A DNA stretch of 64,000 nucleotides from Yeguia hominis (GCF_014384705.1 NZ_JACRSN010000019.1:6271-70270), one strand, 5' to 3'. Counted from the stretch's first letter, positions 31,430-40,936 are shown. The notes: generated from the letters alone by a model not told the origin. Numbers and translations: made by a program.

Positions 31430-32154
31430 TGTTTTTCCCCTTTCACAATTGCGACAAAGGCCTCTTCAAAGCGATCCTTTCCTGTTTGCTGTTTAAGCGC
31501 TTCTACGGTATCAAGCGCCAGCAGATGGCCGTCTTTGAGAATTCCAACCCGATCGGAAAGCGCCTCGGCTTCTTCCATATAATGCGTGGTCAGAATGATG
31601 GTTATCTTCCCTTTTAAGCTGCGAATGCTGTCCCAGAGATCACTGCGGGCAAGCACATCAAGTCCCAACGTCGGCTCGTCGAGAAAAAGGATCTGCGGTT
31701 CCCCAATCAGCGCCATTGCAATGCTCAGGCGGCGCTGCCATCCGCCGGAAAGCTTTCCGGCCCGTTTTCCGGAAATTCCGGACAGCTCGAACTGTTCGAG
31801 AAGTTCCCTTACCTTTTCTTCTTTTTTGGCCTTCGGAAATCCATGTACCCCGCACATCAGTTCCAAGTTCTCCCGAACTGTCAAATTGGGTGCAACCGCG
31901 GTTTCTTGCGGAAAAACCCCGATCAGTTCTTTCACCGCCGCGCTGTCCGACACAATACTGTGCCCGTTTAAAAATGCATCTCCGCTGGTCGGCTTTGTTA
32001 AACAGGAAAGCATTTTGATCGTCGTTGTTTTTCCGGCGCCGTTTACGCCGAGCAGTGCGAATAGCTCTCCGGTTTGGACATGTAAGTCCAGCGCATCAAC
32101 CGCTGTTACATCGCGGTATTGTTTGGTCAGTTTTTTGGCTTCAATCGCTTCCAT
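31426..32154 (-). CDS. ABC transporter ATP-binding protein
   Basis: ATG at 32154 follows AGAGGAG; a longer frame from 32172 overlaps the TetR end. The 242-residue protein has Walker A GVNGAGKTTT (36-45), Q-loop in FPQETAVAP, signature LSGGWQRR, Walker B ILFLDEPTLGLD and the switch His in TTHYMEEAE. It energises the adjacent ABC-2 permease. Single-chain half transporters of this size work as dimers. Confidence 0.93.
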   Translation of the reverse strand: MEAIEAKKLTKQYRDVTAVDALDLHVQTGELFALLGVNGAGKTTTIKMLSCLTKPTSGDAFLNGHSIVSDSAAVKELIGVFPQETAVAPNLTVRENLELMCGVHGFPKAKKEEKVRELLEQFELSGISGKRAGKLSGGWQRRLSIAMALIGEPQILFLDEPTLGLDVLARSDLWDSIRSLKGKITIILTTHYMEEAEALSDRVGILKDGHLLALDTVEALKQQTGKDRFEEAFVAIVKGEKQ

Positions 32155-32725
32155 TCCGTTTCTCCTCTCCACAAAACCGGTATTTTAGTCCAAGATAGCA
32201 GTCTGTTACCGCATCGCTCACAAACGCCGGATCCCAGTCCAAATACCCGGTCGCAATCATCGTCGCAATGCCGTGCACATAAATCCAGGTTTCCAAATGA
32301 AATCGAAAGGCGTCCTCTCTGCTCAGGCCGGTCGCCTTTTGAACCAGCGAGAGCAGCCCGTCCAATTCCTCCGCCTCAGTTGGAGGGGGCGCTTCCCGGG
32401 ATCGATCGCGCATATAAAGCAGTTTAAACAGTTCTGTTTCTTCTTTTGCAAAACGGATATACGCCATACCAGTCGCTTTATACGGCGGGTATTCTTTTTC
32501 TACAACCGCCTTTTTCAGCCGATCCTGATAAAGCCGGTTGGCTTCTTCGATCACTGCGGCGCGAACCTCTTCCATATTCTGAAACAAACCGAAAATCGGT
32601 TTTGCAGAACATCCGAGTTTTGCTGCCAGCGCTCTCGCAGTTAGTGCATCGGCACCGCTTTCCCGCACGATGTCCACTGCAGCGCAAATCATTTCTTCTC
32701 TTGTAAAACGAAACTTTGGCGGCAT
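32141..32725 (-). CDS. TetR-family repressor of the ABC exporter
   Basis: A 194-residue protein. Residues 8-55 form the TetR helix-turn-helix (GADALTARALAAKLGCSAKP, IFGLFQNMEEV). The rest is the ligand-binding helical domain with a WIYVHGIATM segment as in the WHG subgroup. It is the first gene of a three-gene operon and overlaps the ATPase gene by 14 bases. The promoter contains palindromes (32751-32770) suited to self-repression relieved by an exported compound. Confidence 0.88.
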   Translation of the reverse strand: MPPKFRFTREEMICAAVDIVRESGADALTARALAAKLGCSAKPIFGLFQNMEEVRAAVIEEANRLYQDRLKKAVVEKEYPPYKATGMAYIRFAKEETELFKLLYMRDRSREAPPPTEAEELDGLLSLVQKATGLSREDAFRFHLETWIYVHGIATMIATGYLDWDPAFVSDAVTDCYLGLKYRFCGEEKRNGSD

Positions 32726-32750
32726 CGGATCATCTCCAAAAGAATCTTAA

Positions 32751-32809
32751 GTTGCGCAACATAAGTTGCTTATTGAGTATAGTATAATTTATTTTAAAAT
32801 TTTTGTCAA
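32751..32809 (-). promoter_or_regulatory. promoter and probable TetR operator
   Basis: TTGACA (32804-32809) and TATACT (32781-32786), spacer 17, lie about 55 bases before the tetR start. Just downstream are GTTGCGCAAC (32751-32760, perfect palindrome) and the overlapping GCAACTTATGTTGC, fitting a TetR dimer site. Confidence 0.75.
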
Positions 32810-33062
32810 TCCTAAATGATCAAAAACGGAATAGAACATCCGTATAGAACCCCATTCCGTTTATTACAATTTGTGCGCCTGGGCAGATTGCTTGAAACCG
32901 TCTGCTCTCCTAAATATCCGCGCGGTATTGCGAAAGCCGAAACTTCTTAAAACCGCAAACCATTTCTCGTGCCACAAAACAAAAAATCCTCAGCCTACAG
33001 CATGGACTGTTTCCCAGCGAACAGACAAAGAAAAAAGCGCCCAGTCGCAGAATAGCGGCAAA

Positions 33063-33913
33063 TTACACGGCCTTGCTCCGGATTTCAAACGGAGTGAGGC
33101 CGTTTTTCAGGTTGATCCGCTCATAGTTGCAGAAGCGCACATACTCCGCCACCGCCTGTTCGACTTCGGCCCGGCACGAAAATTTTCTCCGATACAGGCA
33201 CTCTGTTTTCAGCGTCCCGAAAAAATTTTCCATTGCCGCATTGTCATAAGGGCATCCGGGGCTGGACATCGACGGCTGAATGTGGGATTCTTGGCTTAGA
33301 TCAAAGTATGCTTGGTCTGTATATTGAAATCTTGGTCGCTGTGGAGGATTCGTCCATCAGCGGCCTTCTCTTTTTTACAGGCATCCCGAACGGTATCCGT
33401 CACCAGCGAAGCGGTCATATCACCGCCGATCCGGTAAGCCATCACCATTTTTCCGCACAGATCCAGTACGGCACACAGATACACCATTCCCTTAACTGCG
33501 GGAATATAGGTGATATCGGTTTCCCAAAAACGATTGGGGAATGGTTGGGCAAACGCACGCTGCAGCAGATTTGGATATTTGTGAACGGCCTGCTGATAGT
33601 TCCGATACGGTTTGCGGCGGCGTGCCTGTGAGAGCAGATCGAGCTTGCGCATTATGCGCAAAATGGCTTTGATGCTGACTTTTCTGCCATGCTGTCGTTC
33701 CAGCCAGCGGCGAACGCGGCGGCAACCGCAGGTCTGTTTGCTGCGCTGTTGGCAGTCGATGATCAGATCGACAAGCCACTGATCTTTGGCGGGCTTGCCT
33801 TGCCGTTTTCGCCAGGCATAGCAGCCGCTGCGGGAGACTTCAAACATACGGCACATGGAGCCGATCGGATATTTCCCGCAAAAGCGCTCGATCACCCGGT
33901 ATTTCAGCTTCAC
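33063..33913 (-). pseudogene. IS3 transposase orfB, broken by a one-base frameshift
   Basis: The first part (205 residues, 33296-33913) has the HTH_21 segment and the start of the rve integrase core, with the first catalytic Asp in WETDITYIP and the second in ILHSDQ. There the frame shifts: DFNIQ replaces the expected GFQYT, consistent with loss of one G near 33330. The remainder (33063-33269) continues in another frame with YDNAAMENFFGTLKTE, containing the third catalytic Glu, and the usual ending LTPFEIR. The product is therefore inactive. Confidence 0.88.
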
Positions 33914-34212
33914 CTCCTCCCAGCTTCAGACAGAAAATTTCGCAGCAGCTCCACCTGCATCCGCAGCTCAATCAGTTCGTTATTTCGCTTTTGTTCTTCG
34001 CTGATCGAAGCTTTGTGCGGCCGGCCTTTCGGCTGCGGAACATAGCCGTTGGCAATCAGTCGCTGTTTGCGGTTTTGGCGATTGACAAGTCCTTTGACTT
34101 GTGCCTTGCGCAGTCCGAAATGGGCACCGATCTCTCGATTCGTTTCTCCTGCGGCCTTTCGCCGGAACACTTCTTCACTGAGCGCCTCTGCTTTCGCATC
34201 TCCTCTCGACAT
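33910..34212 (-). CDS. IS3 orfA, transposase DNA-binding subunit
   Basis: ATG at 34212 behind AGGAGGTGCAGTC gives 100 residues. It contains a helix-turn-helix (AAGETNREIGAHFGLRKAQV) and a C-terminal leucine-zipper-like helix (NNELIELRMQVELLRNFL), the normal OrfA plan. Its stop overlaps the orfB start by four bases. Since orfB is broken, only inhibition or action on other IS copies would be possible. Confidence 0.85.
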   Translation of the reverse strand: MSRGDAKAEALSEEVFRRKAAGETNREIGAHFGLRKAQVKGLVNRQNRKQRLIANGYVPQPKGRPHKASISEEQKRNNELIELRMQVELLRNFLSEAGRR

Positions 34213-34326
34213 GACTGCACCTCCTGTTGTAGCTTCTATTCTACAACAGGAGGTGCTTTTTTTCACTGTCTGTTTTCTTGGGTACAGTCCAGCACGAAAG
34301 CTGCGCTAAGGACTTTTTATCATACG

Positions 34327-35307
34327 TTAATCGACAATCACACTGACCATTTCCTCTGCGGAAATCCGATAAACCGCGCCGTCAATTCCATGCACGCGCA
34401 ACGCTTCCAGAACTGCACCGCGTTCATAACGGCAGCCGATAATCGCCGCAGTGATGGTTTCTGCGTCAAGCGTCGAGAAGAAATCCCCGTATACCGCGGC
34501 CGAACGAATCCGGCCCTTTTGCACGTCAATCCGGAATTGCATCTTGCCGCCGGCAAAACGGCCGGTTCGGTCGATATTGAATTTCGGATTGGCGCCAAAA
34601 ATCCGCTCCCAACTTGCAAACTGTTCCTGTGCAAGCGTCCGGATCCGCGCGTCATCTTCCGGCGTAAGCTGATAAAACTGCGGATTTTCACCCAAAATAT
34701 ACCGTACCATCGTTTCCTTAAACGCTTCAGCATCCATCGGTTGCGGCAAATGCTCCGCAATATTCGTGACCCGATCGCGGACAGACTTAATGCTCTTTGA
34801 AAGAATTTTATAGCTGTCGACCGTTGTCGATGCGACCATTTGCGCAATATCCGTATCGAATAACAGAGAGCCGTGATGTACGGTGCATCCACCCAGCCGG
34901 TACTGCGCATTGCCTGAAAACTTTCGGCCATCGATGGTCAGATCATTCCGGCCGCTCCAGGCAGCCTCGACGCCGCATTCCTGCAGCGCATCTATTACCG
35001 GCGCAATATATTGATGAAATGCAATCTCTTTTTCGCCATCGTGCTGGATAAAGGTAAACTGCCATCCGCCGAGATCGGTATAGATTGTTCCGCCGCCGCT
35101 CATACGCCGCACAAGGCGAATTCCATGCGCATCGGCATAGGGCTTGTTGACTTCCTCGAGAACATTCTGGTATTTCCCGACCATCAAAGTCGGTGTGGTC
35201 CGCCAAAAGAGAAAGACCGTATCCGGAAGCTGCTTTTCCAGCGCAAAATAGTATTCCGCGCCAAAGTTATAGTAAACGTCAGAAGAATTACACTCAATAT
35301 AGATCAT
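34327..35307 (-). CDS. lplA: lipoate-protein ligase A, copy 1
   Basis: ATG at 35307 behind GGAGGGCGTCC gives 326 residues. The biotin/lipoate ligase core shows RRMSGGGTIYTDLGG (67-81, lipoyl-AMP binding) and the catalytic lysine in DGRKFSGNAQ (Lys129). The C-terminal accessory domain (about 240-326) is present. The enzyme activates lipoate with ATP and joins it to a lysine of lipoyl domains. It overlaps lipA by 14 bases in a transcript that begins with a lipoyl-domain gene. Confidence 0.93.
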   Translation of the reverse strand: MIYIECNSSDVYYNFGAEYYFALEKQLPDTVFLFWRTTPTLMVGKYQNVLEEVNKPYADAHGIRLVRRMSGGGTIYTDLGGWQFTFIQHDGEKEIAFHQYIAPVIDALQECGVEAAWSGRNDLTIDGRKFSGNAQYRLGGCTVHHGSLLFDTDIAQMVASTTVDSYKILSKSIKSVRDRVTNIAEHLPQPMDAEAFKETMVRYILGENPQFYQLTPEDDARIRTLAQEQFASWERIFGANPKFNIDRTGRFAGGKMQFRIDVQKGRIRSAAVYGDFFSTLDAETITAAIIGCRYERGAVLEALRVHGIDGAVYRISAEEMVSVIVD

Positions 35308-36154
35308 GGACGCCCTCCAGAACCTCCCACGCCCTATAGGAACTTCTCGCAAGCGGCGCAGAGGCTACGTGACGAAAGCCCTTGGAGAGGGCCATTTCGC
35401 GATACCGCTCAAAATCTTCCGGCGTTGCATAGCGCGCCAGCGGATAATGGTTTGGTGACGGCTGGAGATACTGCCCAATGGTGAGAATATCGCAGCCTGT
35501 CGCAAGAATATCGTCCATCAACTCGCTGATCTGCGCTTCGGTTTCGCCGAGACCGACCATAAAGCCCGTCTTCGTGAGAAGCGTAGGATCCTTTTTCTTG
35601 CAATACCGCAGCACCTCGAGCGACCGCTCGTAACGCGCCTGAGGACGCACGGCTGCCTGCAGATCCCGAACCGTTTCCACATTGTGGTTGAGCACCTCAG
35701 GATGTGCATCAATCACAATATCGAGTGACCGGGGATCCCCTTTCAGATCCGAAATGAGTGTCTCGACAGTTGTACCCGGGCAAATTTCCCGGATCGCCCG
35801 GACTGTTTTGGCAAACTGTTCCGCGCCGCCGTCCGGCAGATCGTCACGCGTCGAACAGGTTACCACCACATGCCGCAGTCCAAGTTTTTTCGCAGTCTGT
35901 GCGACATTCATCGGCTCTTCCGGATCCGGCGGAAGCGGACGGCCCGTTGTCACGTTGCAAAAGCGGCAGTTACGCGTGCAAATGCTGCCCAAAATCATAA
36001 AAGTAGCCGTGTGCTTGCGGTAACATTCCCCCATATTCGGGCAGTTCGCCTCTTTGCACACCGTATGGAGATGGAGCCCCTGCATCATTTCAGCCACCTC
36101 GCGGACAGCCTCCTGATTGTACCGGACTTTCAGCCATTCAGGTTTTCTTTCCAT
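35294..36154 (-). CDS. lipA: lipoyl synthase
   Basis: A 286-residue radical-SAM enzyme that inserts two sulfurs into octanoyl groups on lipoyl domains. Both clusters are seen: auxiliary CKEANCPNMGEC (Cys33, 38, 44) and SAM-binding CTRNCRFC (Cys59, 63, 66). The closing Arg-Ser-Ser-Tyr (RSSYRA) near the C-terminus supplies the serine ligand of the auxiliary cluster. Start at ATG 36154 behind GTGAGG. It follows the lipoyl-domain gene by seven bases. Confidence 0.95.
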   Translation of the reverse strand: MERKPEWLKVRYNQEAVREVAEMMQGLHLHTVCKEANCPNMGECYRKHTATFMILGSICTRNCRFCNVTTGRPLPPDPEEPMNVAQTAKKLGLRHVVVTCSTRDDLPDGGAEQFAKTVRAIREICPGTTVETLISDLKGDPRSLDIVIDAHPEVLNHNVETVRDLQAAVRPQARYERSLEVLRYCKKKDPTLLTKTGFMVGLGETEAQISELMDDILATGCDILTIGQYLQPSPNHYPLARYATPEDFERYREMALSKGFRHVASAPLARSSYRAWEVLEGVHDLY

Positions 36155-36161
36155 GTAATCC

Positions 36162-36401
36162 TCACTTCGTTTCCAGAATAGCAACCGGCGTCTCAACCTG
36201 TACCGTATCGCCTTCTTCAAAAACTTGTTTTTTCAAAATTCCGCTTTCGGTGGATTCAATCTGATTGACCACCTTGTCCGTTTCGATTTCGAACAGCGGT
36301 TCGCCGGCTTTCACCTCGTCCCCCTCTTCCTTGAGCCATGCACAAAGAACGCCTTCCTGCATGTCCGGACGAAGTTTTGGCATTTTTACATTTTTTTCCA
36401 T
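36162..36401 (-). CDS. free-standing lipoyl-domain protein
   Basis: A 79-residue protein consisting of a single lipoyl domain: MPKLRPDMQEGVLCAWLKEE, KAGEPLFEIETDKV with the modified Lys43, and a closing GDTVQVETPVAILET. It resembles the E2 lipoyl domain rather than GcvH. No E1, E2 core or E3 gene is in the window. It is first in an operon with lipA and lplA and is probably the substrate of both, either as a carrier for a dehydrogenase encoded elsewhere or as an E2 fragment. Confidence 0.85.
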   Translation of the reverse strand: MEKNVKMPKLRPDMQEGVLCAWLKEEGDEVKAGEPLFEIETDKVVNQIESTESGILKKQVFEEGDTVQVETPVAILETK

Positions 36402-36547
36402 GTATTCTCGTTCCTTTCCTGCCGCTTAAAACGGCTTCGGATCTTCCGATGCACAAAACCGTGCATAACTGCAATCATTTATGAAGCACAGAACATTTAC
36501 CCACGTCTATGCGTTCAATGTCTATCGCACCGCCTCCGCTTTCTGAC

Positions 36548-37406
36548 GCGTCCAGCATGCCACTGAACGTAGAATGTCCCCGGCGCGATGAATGACACTT
36601 CGCGTCCGCGATGGGTGACACTTTGTGTCCGTAGTGAAACGCACTATGTGTGCGTATGTGCGAGAGCTCAATCCTCTTAAAACTCCGTGTGCTTTTCAGT
36701 CGGCAAAATACGCCGCTGCGGATTTCCACCAGCTTCCTCCCGCGTCCAGCATGCCACTGTATGTAGAATGCCCCCGGCGCGATGGGGGACACTTCGCGTC
36801 CGCGATGGATAACACTTTGTGTCCGTGGTGAAACGCACTACGTGTGCGTGTGTGCGAGGGCTCAATCCTCTTAAAACTCTGTGTGCTTTTCAGTCGGCCA
36901 AATACGCCGCTGCGGATTTCCACCAGCTTCCTCCCGCGTCCAGCATGCCACTGAACGTAGAATGCCCCCGGCGCGATGAATGACACTTCGTGTCCGTAGT
37001 GAAACGCACTATGTGTGCGTATGTGCGAGAGCTCAATCCTCTTAAAACTCCGTGTGCTTTTCAGTCGGCAAAATACGCTGCTGCGGATTTCCACCAACTT
37101 CCTCCCGCGTCCAGCATGCCACTGTATGTAGAATGCCCCCGGCGCGATGGGGGACACTTCGCGTCCGCGATGGATAACACTTTGTGTCCGTGGTGAAACG
37201 CACTATGTGTGCGTATGTGCGAGAGCTCAATCCTCTTAAAACTCCGTGTGCTTTTCAGTCGGCAAAATACGCTGCTGCGGATTTCCACCAGCTTCCTCCC
37301 GCGTCCAGCATGCCACTGAACGTAGAATGCCCCCGGCGCGATGAATGACACTTCGTGTCCGCGATGGGTGACACTTTGTGTCTGCGGTGGATAACACTTC
37401 GTGTCC
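36548..37406. repeat. hierarchical tandem repeat: 194-bp units built on 23-bp subunits
   Basis: Units starting GCGTCCAGCATGCCACT begin at 36548, 36742, 36936, 37107 and 37301 (steps 194, 194, 171, 194), the last being partial. Inside each, 23-base subunits of the form GATGGGTGACACTTTGTGTCCG occur three times. The 171-base unit lacks exactly one. Many subunits contain the hairpin GACAC-TT-N-GTGTC. The array starts 146 bases upstream of the lipoyl-domain gene's start and ends at the stop codon of the second lplA. Open frames within it are by-products of the repetition. Confidence 0.9.
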
Positions 37407-38353
37407 TAGAGAAGACAGCAAAATAGGGATTCCGCGCAATCGCCTGCGAGTGTCTCGCAAATGGCATAAAAGGCGTCGGGATCTAACCGAGTACCGTCAA
37501 AAAGCGACTTGCCCCTCTTACAGTCAAGTTGCGAACTTTCGATCTCTACTCCGGAAACGATTCCTTTTTTTGCCTGATACCGAACCCGAATCGGCGCGTC
37601 AGCAAAGGCGCCCTGTTTCTCATACGTGAATGCAGGAGTCCTGCCCCAGGTCCATTCCCAGCTGTGGTATTTTTCGTCCCGCAGCCGACAGACCGCCTGT
37701 TCCTGCTCCTGCGATAGGAAGTACATTCTGCTTCCTGACGGAAGCATTTTCCCGAGCAGCCGTTCCTGAAATTCCGCAATCGTCATCGGGGATCGAAGAT
37801 GTTCCCGAATATTGGTCACCGGACAGATCGCCGATTGCGTACCGCCCGATTGGAAACAGTCATTTTTACCGTGCACGGTAATCTGATCCAACACCGCAAG
37901 ATCCGATGCAAACAGAAGCGTCCCATGGTGCAAAAGTCGACCACCCGCCATCCGCTGGGCGCTTCCGGAAATTTTCCGGCCATCTACCCAAATATCGCAG
38001 GATCTTCCTTTTTGCGCCGGAACACCAATTGCATTGAGCGCTGCAATCACCGGCTGCAGGCAGGCGTCGTAATCGACAAGACCTTTTGAACGCGTGATAT
38101 AAGTATAATTGACATTTCCAAGATCATGATATACCGTACCGCCGCCGGACGGCCTGCGGATCACCGGAATCCGTTGTTTCCGAAGCGCCTGTACAGAGAC
38201 TTCCCTGCAAATATTCTGGTAACACCCAACCACAACAGACGGCGTATTTCGCCAAAGAAAAAACACCTCTTCCTCCGGGAACTGTGTGAAGACATATTCC
38301 TCAAATGCCTGATTATAAAACGGGTCATGCGAGGTGTTCTGTAGGGTTATCAC
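37406..38353 (-). CDS. lplA: lipoate-protein ligase A, copy 2
   Basis: GTG at 38353 has GGAG eight bases upstream, giving 315 residues; GTG at 38362 is the alternative. RRPSGGGTVYHDLGN and the lysine in DGRKISGSAQR mark the ligase core, and a C-terminal domain with WTWGRTPAFTYEKQ follows. It is clearly diverged from copy 1, suggesting a different target or substrate. Its last codons (ending CAESLFCCLL) touch the tandem repeat, whose edge may have altered the original C-terminus. Confidence 0.9.
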   Translation of the reverse strand: MITLQNTSHDPFYNQAFEEYVFTQFPEEEVFFLWRNTPSVVVGCYQNICREVSVQALRKQRIPVIRRPSGGGTVYHDLGNVNYTYITRSKGLVDYDACLQPVIAALNAIGVPAQKGRSCDIWVDGRKISGSAQRMAGGRLLHHGTLLFASDLAVLDQITVHGKNDCFQSGGTQSAICPVTNIREHLRSPMTIAEFQERLLGKMLPSGSRMYFLSQEQEQAVCRLRDEKYHSWEWTWGRTPAFTYEKQGAFADAPIRVRYQAKKGIVSGVEIESSQLDCKRGKSLFDGTRLDPDAFYAICETLAGDCAESLFCCLL

Positions 38354-38596
38354 AAAAACCACTCCATTCGGGTAAAGGCATTTTTATTATAGGGGCCATG
38401 GCGATAGATGTCAAGATTGCGCCAGCTTTCCCCCCGCGGTCTCCAACAGCACGGTTCTGCAAAATCGAATCAGCCGTCTTTTCGCCCGCGCGCACCAAAA
38501 GCAGACAAACAGAAAGGGCTTGCCGTTCCGTTTGGTAAGTCCTTCGGTTTTCAGCATGAATGTGGCATCGTGCCTAAATTCGCCTGCCAGCCATTG

Positions 38597-39040
38597 TCAC
38601 GGGCGATCCTTTACCATCTGCAAATAGGGCAGCTCCTCGAACCCGAGGCGTTTGTACAACGCAATTGCGCGAGTATTGCTGAAATCCGCTTCCAGGCGGA
38701 ACCGTTTTACCGTGCCGGCAAACCGGTCTTCCAAATATGCAAAGAATGTACGTCCCAGTCCGTGCGAACGGAATTCCGGTTTGATGAATAAATCTTCAAT
38801 CCAAACAATCCTGCCGCCAATTTCTGAAGAAAAACTTTTATTAATGACAGCATACCCTGCAGTTTTGCCTTCTTCTTCGAGGAAAAAAACCTCCAGATAA
38901 ACATCAGAAGAAACGGCTTCATCGAACACACGTGCCTGCACTTCCAGCGGCACCGGATGCAGCACTGCTTCCGAATGATAAAATGCGTCAGACATTGCAA
39001 GGTATGCTTCGCGATCCTCGGGTCTGATGTTACGAATCAT
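38597..39040 (-). CDS. GNAT-family N-acetyltransferase
   Basis: A 147-residue acetyl-CoA-dependent acyltransferase. The fold is shown by IRNIRPEDREAYLAM at the start, then the strand WIEDLFIKPEFRSHGLGRTF (acetyl-CoA loop RSHGLG) and NTRAIALYKRLGFEEL at the end. Substrate is unknown. GGAGGATCTTT precedes the ATG. It stands alone between lplA and the NhaC carrier. Confidence 0.9.
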   Translation of the reverse strand: MIRNIRPEDREAYLAMSDAFYHSEAVLHPVPLEVQARVFDEAVSSDVYLEVFFLEEEGKTAGYAVINKSFSSEIGGRIVWIEDLFIKPEFRSHGLGRTFFAYLEDRFAGTVKRFRLEADFSNTRAIALYKRLGFEELPYLQMVKDRP

Positions 39041-39250
39041 AAAGATCCTCCTTCTTTGTGGAAATGCGTCCCAAAGCGCTTTTATCCCAACAAAAAACGT
39101 CCGATATTTTGGACTTTCAAAAAGCGGGACGCTATCTGCATGATTGGTCTGCGCGTTTTAATTTCAGTTTTATTTTGCGCAGACACTCTGGTGTGAAAAT
39201 GATTATATCATATCCATAAAAATAAATCCACCGCATACGATATCCGCGTA

Positions 39251-39285
39251 AAAAAGCGGCCTCCTTGCAGGAAGCCGCTTTCCAG
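39251..39285 (-). terminator. terminator of the NhaC carrier gene
   Basis: AAGCGGCTTCC pairs with GGAGGCCGCTT (one bulge) and is followed by TTTTTT on the minus strand, eleven bases after the stop. Confidence 0.85.
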
Positions 39286-39295
39286 AAGCATGCTT

Positions 39296-40936
39296 TTACG
39301 CCGCCACACGTTTTTTCTTTTGATGGCGCCAAATGAGCAACAAAATGCCAACCAAAAGCACGAAGCTAACCGGCAGAACCACAAAGGCAGAGCGGACAAA
39401 TCCGGCCAGGATATATCCAAGGAACGAAAGTCCGGCCACAAACAGCGCGTACGGAAGCTGTGTGGAAACATGGTTCACGTGGTCGCACTGCGCACCGGTG
39501 GATGCCATGATGGTTGTGTCGGAAATCGGCGAGCAGTGGTCGCCGCAGACAGCACCGGCAAGGCACGCAGAAACCGCAACAATCAGCAGGTTGCCAGGCA
39601 TGTTGATACCGACAACAATCGGCAGCAGGATGCCGAACGTGCCCCAGGAAGTTCCGGTTGCGAAGGAAAGCCCGATAGCCACAAGGAATACCATTGCCGG
39701 CAGGAAGGACTGCAAGCCTTTCGCGCTGCTTGCAAACACATTGCTGACAAAAATATCTGCACCCAAAAGGCTCGTCATTCCGCTGAGTGTCCAGGCAAAA
39801 GTCAGGATCAGAATTGCAGGAACCATAGCCTTAAAGCCTGCCGGAATGGAACTCATGCAATCCTTAAAGGTCAGTACCCGGCGGCAGAGCATATAGACAA
39901 TAATCGCAATGAGCGCAAGAACTGAGCCGAGCGACAGGCCAAGCGGTGCGTCGCAATTTGCAAACGCAGCAACAAAATTTTCACCGCTGAAAAATCCGCC
40001 GGTGTAGACCATACCAGCCACACACAAGACAATTAAAATGACAATCGGCAGAACAAGATCGATCACTTTTCCTTTGGAAGAAGGCGTATCTTCGTTTGCG
40101 TTTGCATAAGGACGCTCCGGCGTTGTGTAGAGGTCACCGTTCGCCGCATTGTCTTCATGCTTTTTCATCGGTCCAAAATCAATATTTAAAACGGCAATCA
40201 GAATCATCATTCCGATGGTCAAAAGTGAATAGAGGTTAAACGGAATTGCCTGAATAAAAAGATTCAGACCGTTTTCATCGCCCTTCACCACACCGGCAAC
40301 TGCTGCTGCCCAGGAAGAAATCGGCGCAATCATGCAAACCGGAGCAGCCGTTGCATCGATGATGTAAGCGAGCTTTGCCCGGGAAATCTTATGCGTATCC
40401 GTAACCGGACGCATGACGCTTCCGACTGTCAGGCAGTTAAAATAGTCATCTACAAAAATCAAGCAGCCAAGACCGGTTGTCGCAAGCAGCGCGCCACGGC
40501 GCGTTTTGATTCTGCGAACTGCCCAGGCGCCATAAGCGGCAGAACCGCCTGCGCGGTTAATGAGAATTACGATAGCACCGAGCACAATCAGGAATACCAG
40601 AATTCCGACATGGCCCTTGTTTGCAATCGAAGAAATAAAGCCGGTGTCAAGCATCTGAACATACGCGGTTTCCAAATCGAAGTTGGAATAGAACAGCGCA
40701 CCGGTGAGAATTCCCACAAACAGCGAGCTATACACCTCTTTGGTAATCAGTGCAAGCACAATTGCAACCAGCGGCGGAACCAATGCCCAGGCGGTTGCAT
40801 ACATGTTGCTCTGGTACTCCTCAGCGGCTGCATCTGCCGAAGCAGATTCTGCGGATGCTGTCAGCGAAAACAGCACAAAAACCGCCATGACAACCAGGGC
40901 AAGCACCAGAACTTTTTTACCCCTCATTCGTCTCAT
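39296..40936 (-). CDS. NhaC-family carrier, probable lysine transporter
   Basis: ATG at 40936 behind GGAGGGTCAAAA gives 546 residues. A signal-like first helix (VLVLALVVMAVFVLFSLTA) is followed by about eleven more membrane helices. NhaC hallmarks are GCLIFVDDYFNCLTVG (acidic pair in a membrane helix), APVCMIAPISSWAA and AVCGDHCSPISDTT. NhaC proteins exchange Na+ and H+, but members under lysine riboswitches have been proposed to transport lysine. The leader here is such a riboswitch, so I favour lysine as substrate. Confidence 0.88.
   Translation of the reverse strand: MRRMRGKKVLVLALVVMAVFVLFSLTASAESASADAAAEEYQSNMYATAWALVPPLVAIVLALITKEVYSSLFVGILTGALFYSNFDLETAYVQMLDTGFISSIANKGHVGILVFLIVLGAIVILINRAGGSAAYGAWAVRRIKTRRGALLATTGLGCLIFVDDYFNCLTVGSVMRPVTDTHKISRAKLAYIIDATAAPVCMIAPISSWAAAVAGVVKGDENGLNLFIQAIPFNLYSLLTIGMMILIAVLNIDFGPMKKHEDNAANGDLYTTPERPYANANEDTPSSKGKVIDLVLPIVILIVLCVAGMVYTGGFFSGENFVAAFANCDAPLGLSLGSVLALIAIIVYMLCRRVLTFKDCMSSIPAGFKAMVPAILILTFAWTLSGMTSLLGADIFVSNVFASSAKGLQSFLPAMVFLVAIGLSFATGTSWGTFGILLPIVVGINMPGNLLIVAVSACLAGAVCGDHCSPISDTTIMASTGAQCDHVNHVSTQLPYALFVAGLSFLGYILAGFVRSAFVVLPVSFVLLVGILLLIWRHQKKKRVAA

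Larger units (their letters stand above)
33003..34291 (-). mobile_element. IS3-family insertion sequence, 1289 bp, inactive
   Basis: The ends are inverted repeats: TGGACTGTTTCCCAG at the left and TGGACTGTACCCAAG at the right, read inward, with AACAGACA following in both. A direct repeat GCA flanks the element (33000-33002 and 34292-34294), the three-base duplication usual for IS3. It carries orfA and a frameshifted orfB. It sits between the TetR promoter region and the lplA gene without breaking either. Confidence 0.88.

Noticed and set aside
36475..37467. Several overlapping frames of 60-153 codons in both directions
   Set aside because: They repeat with the 194-base units, have no ribosome sites and resemble no protein.
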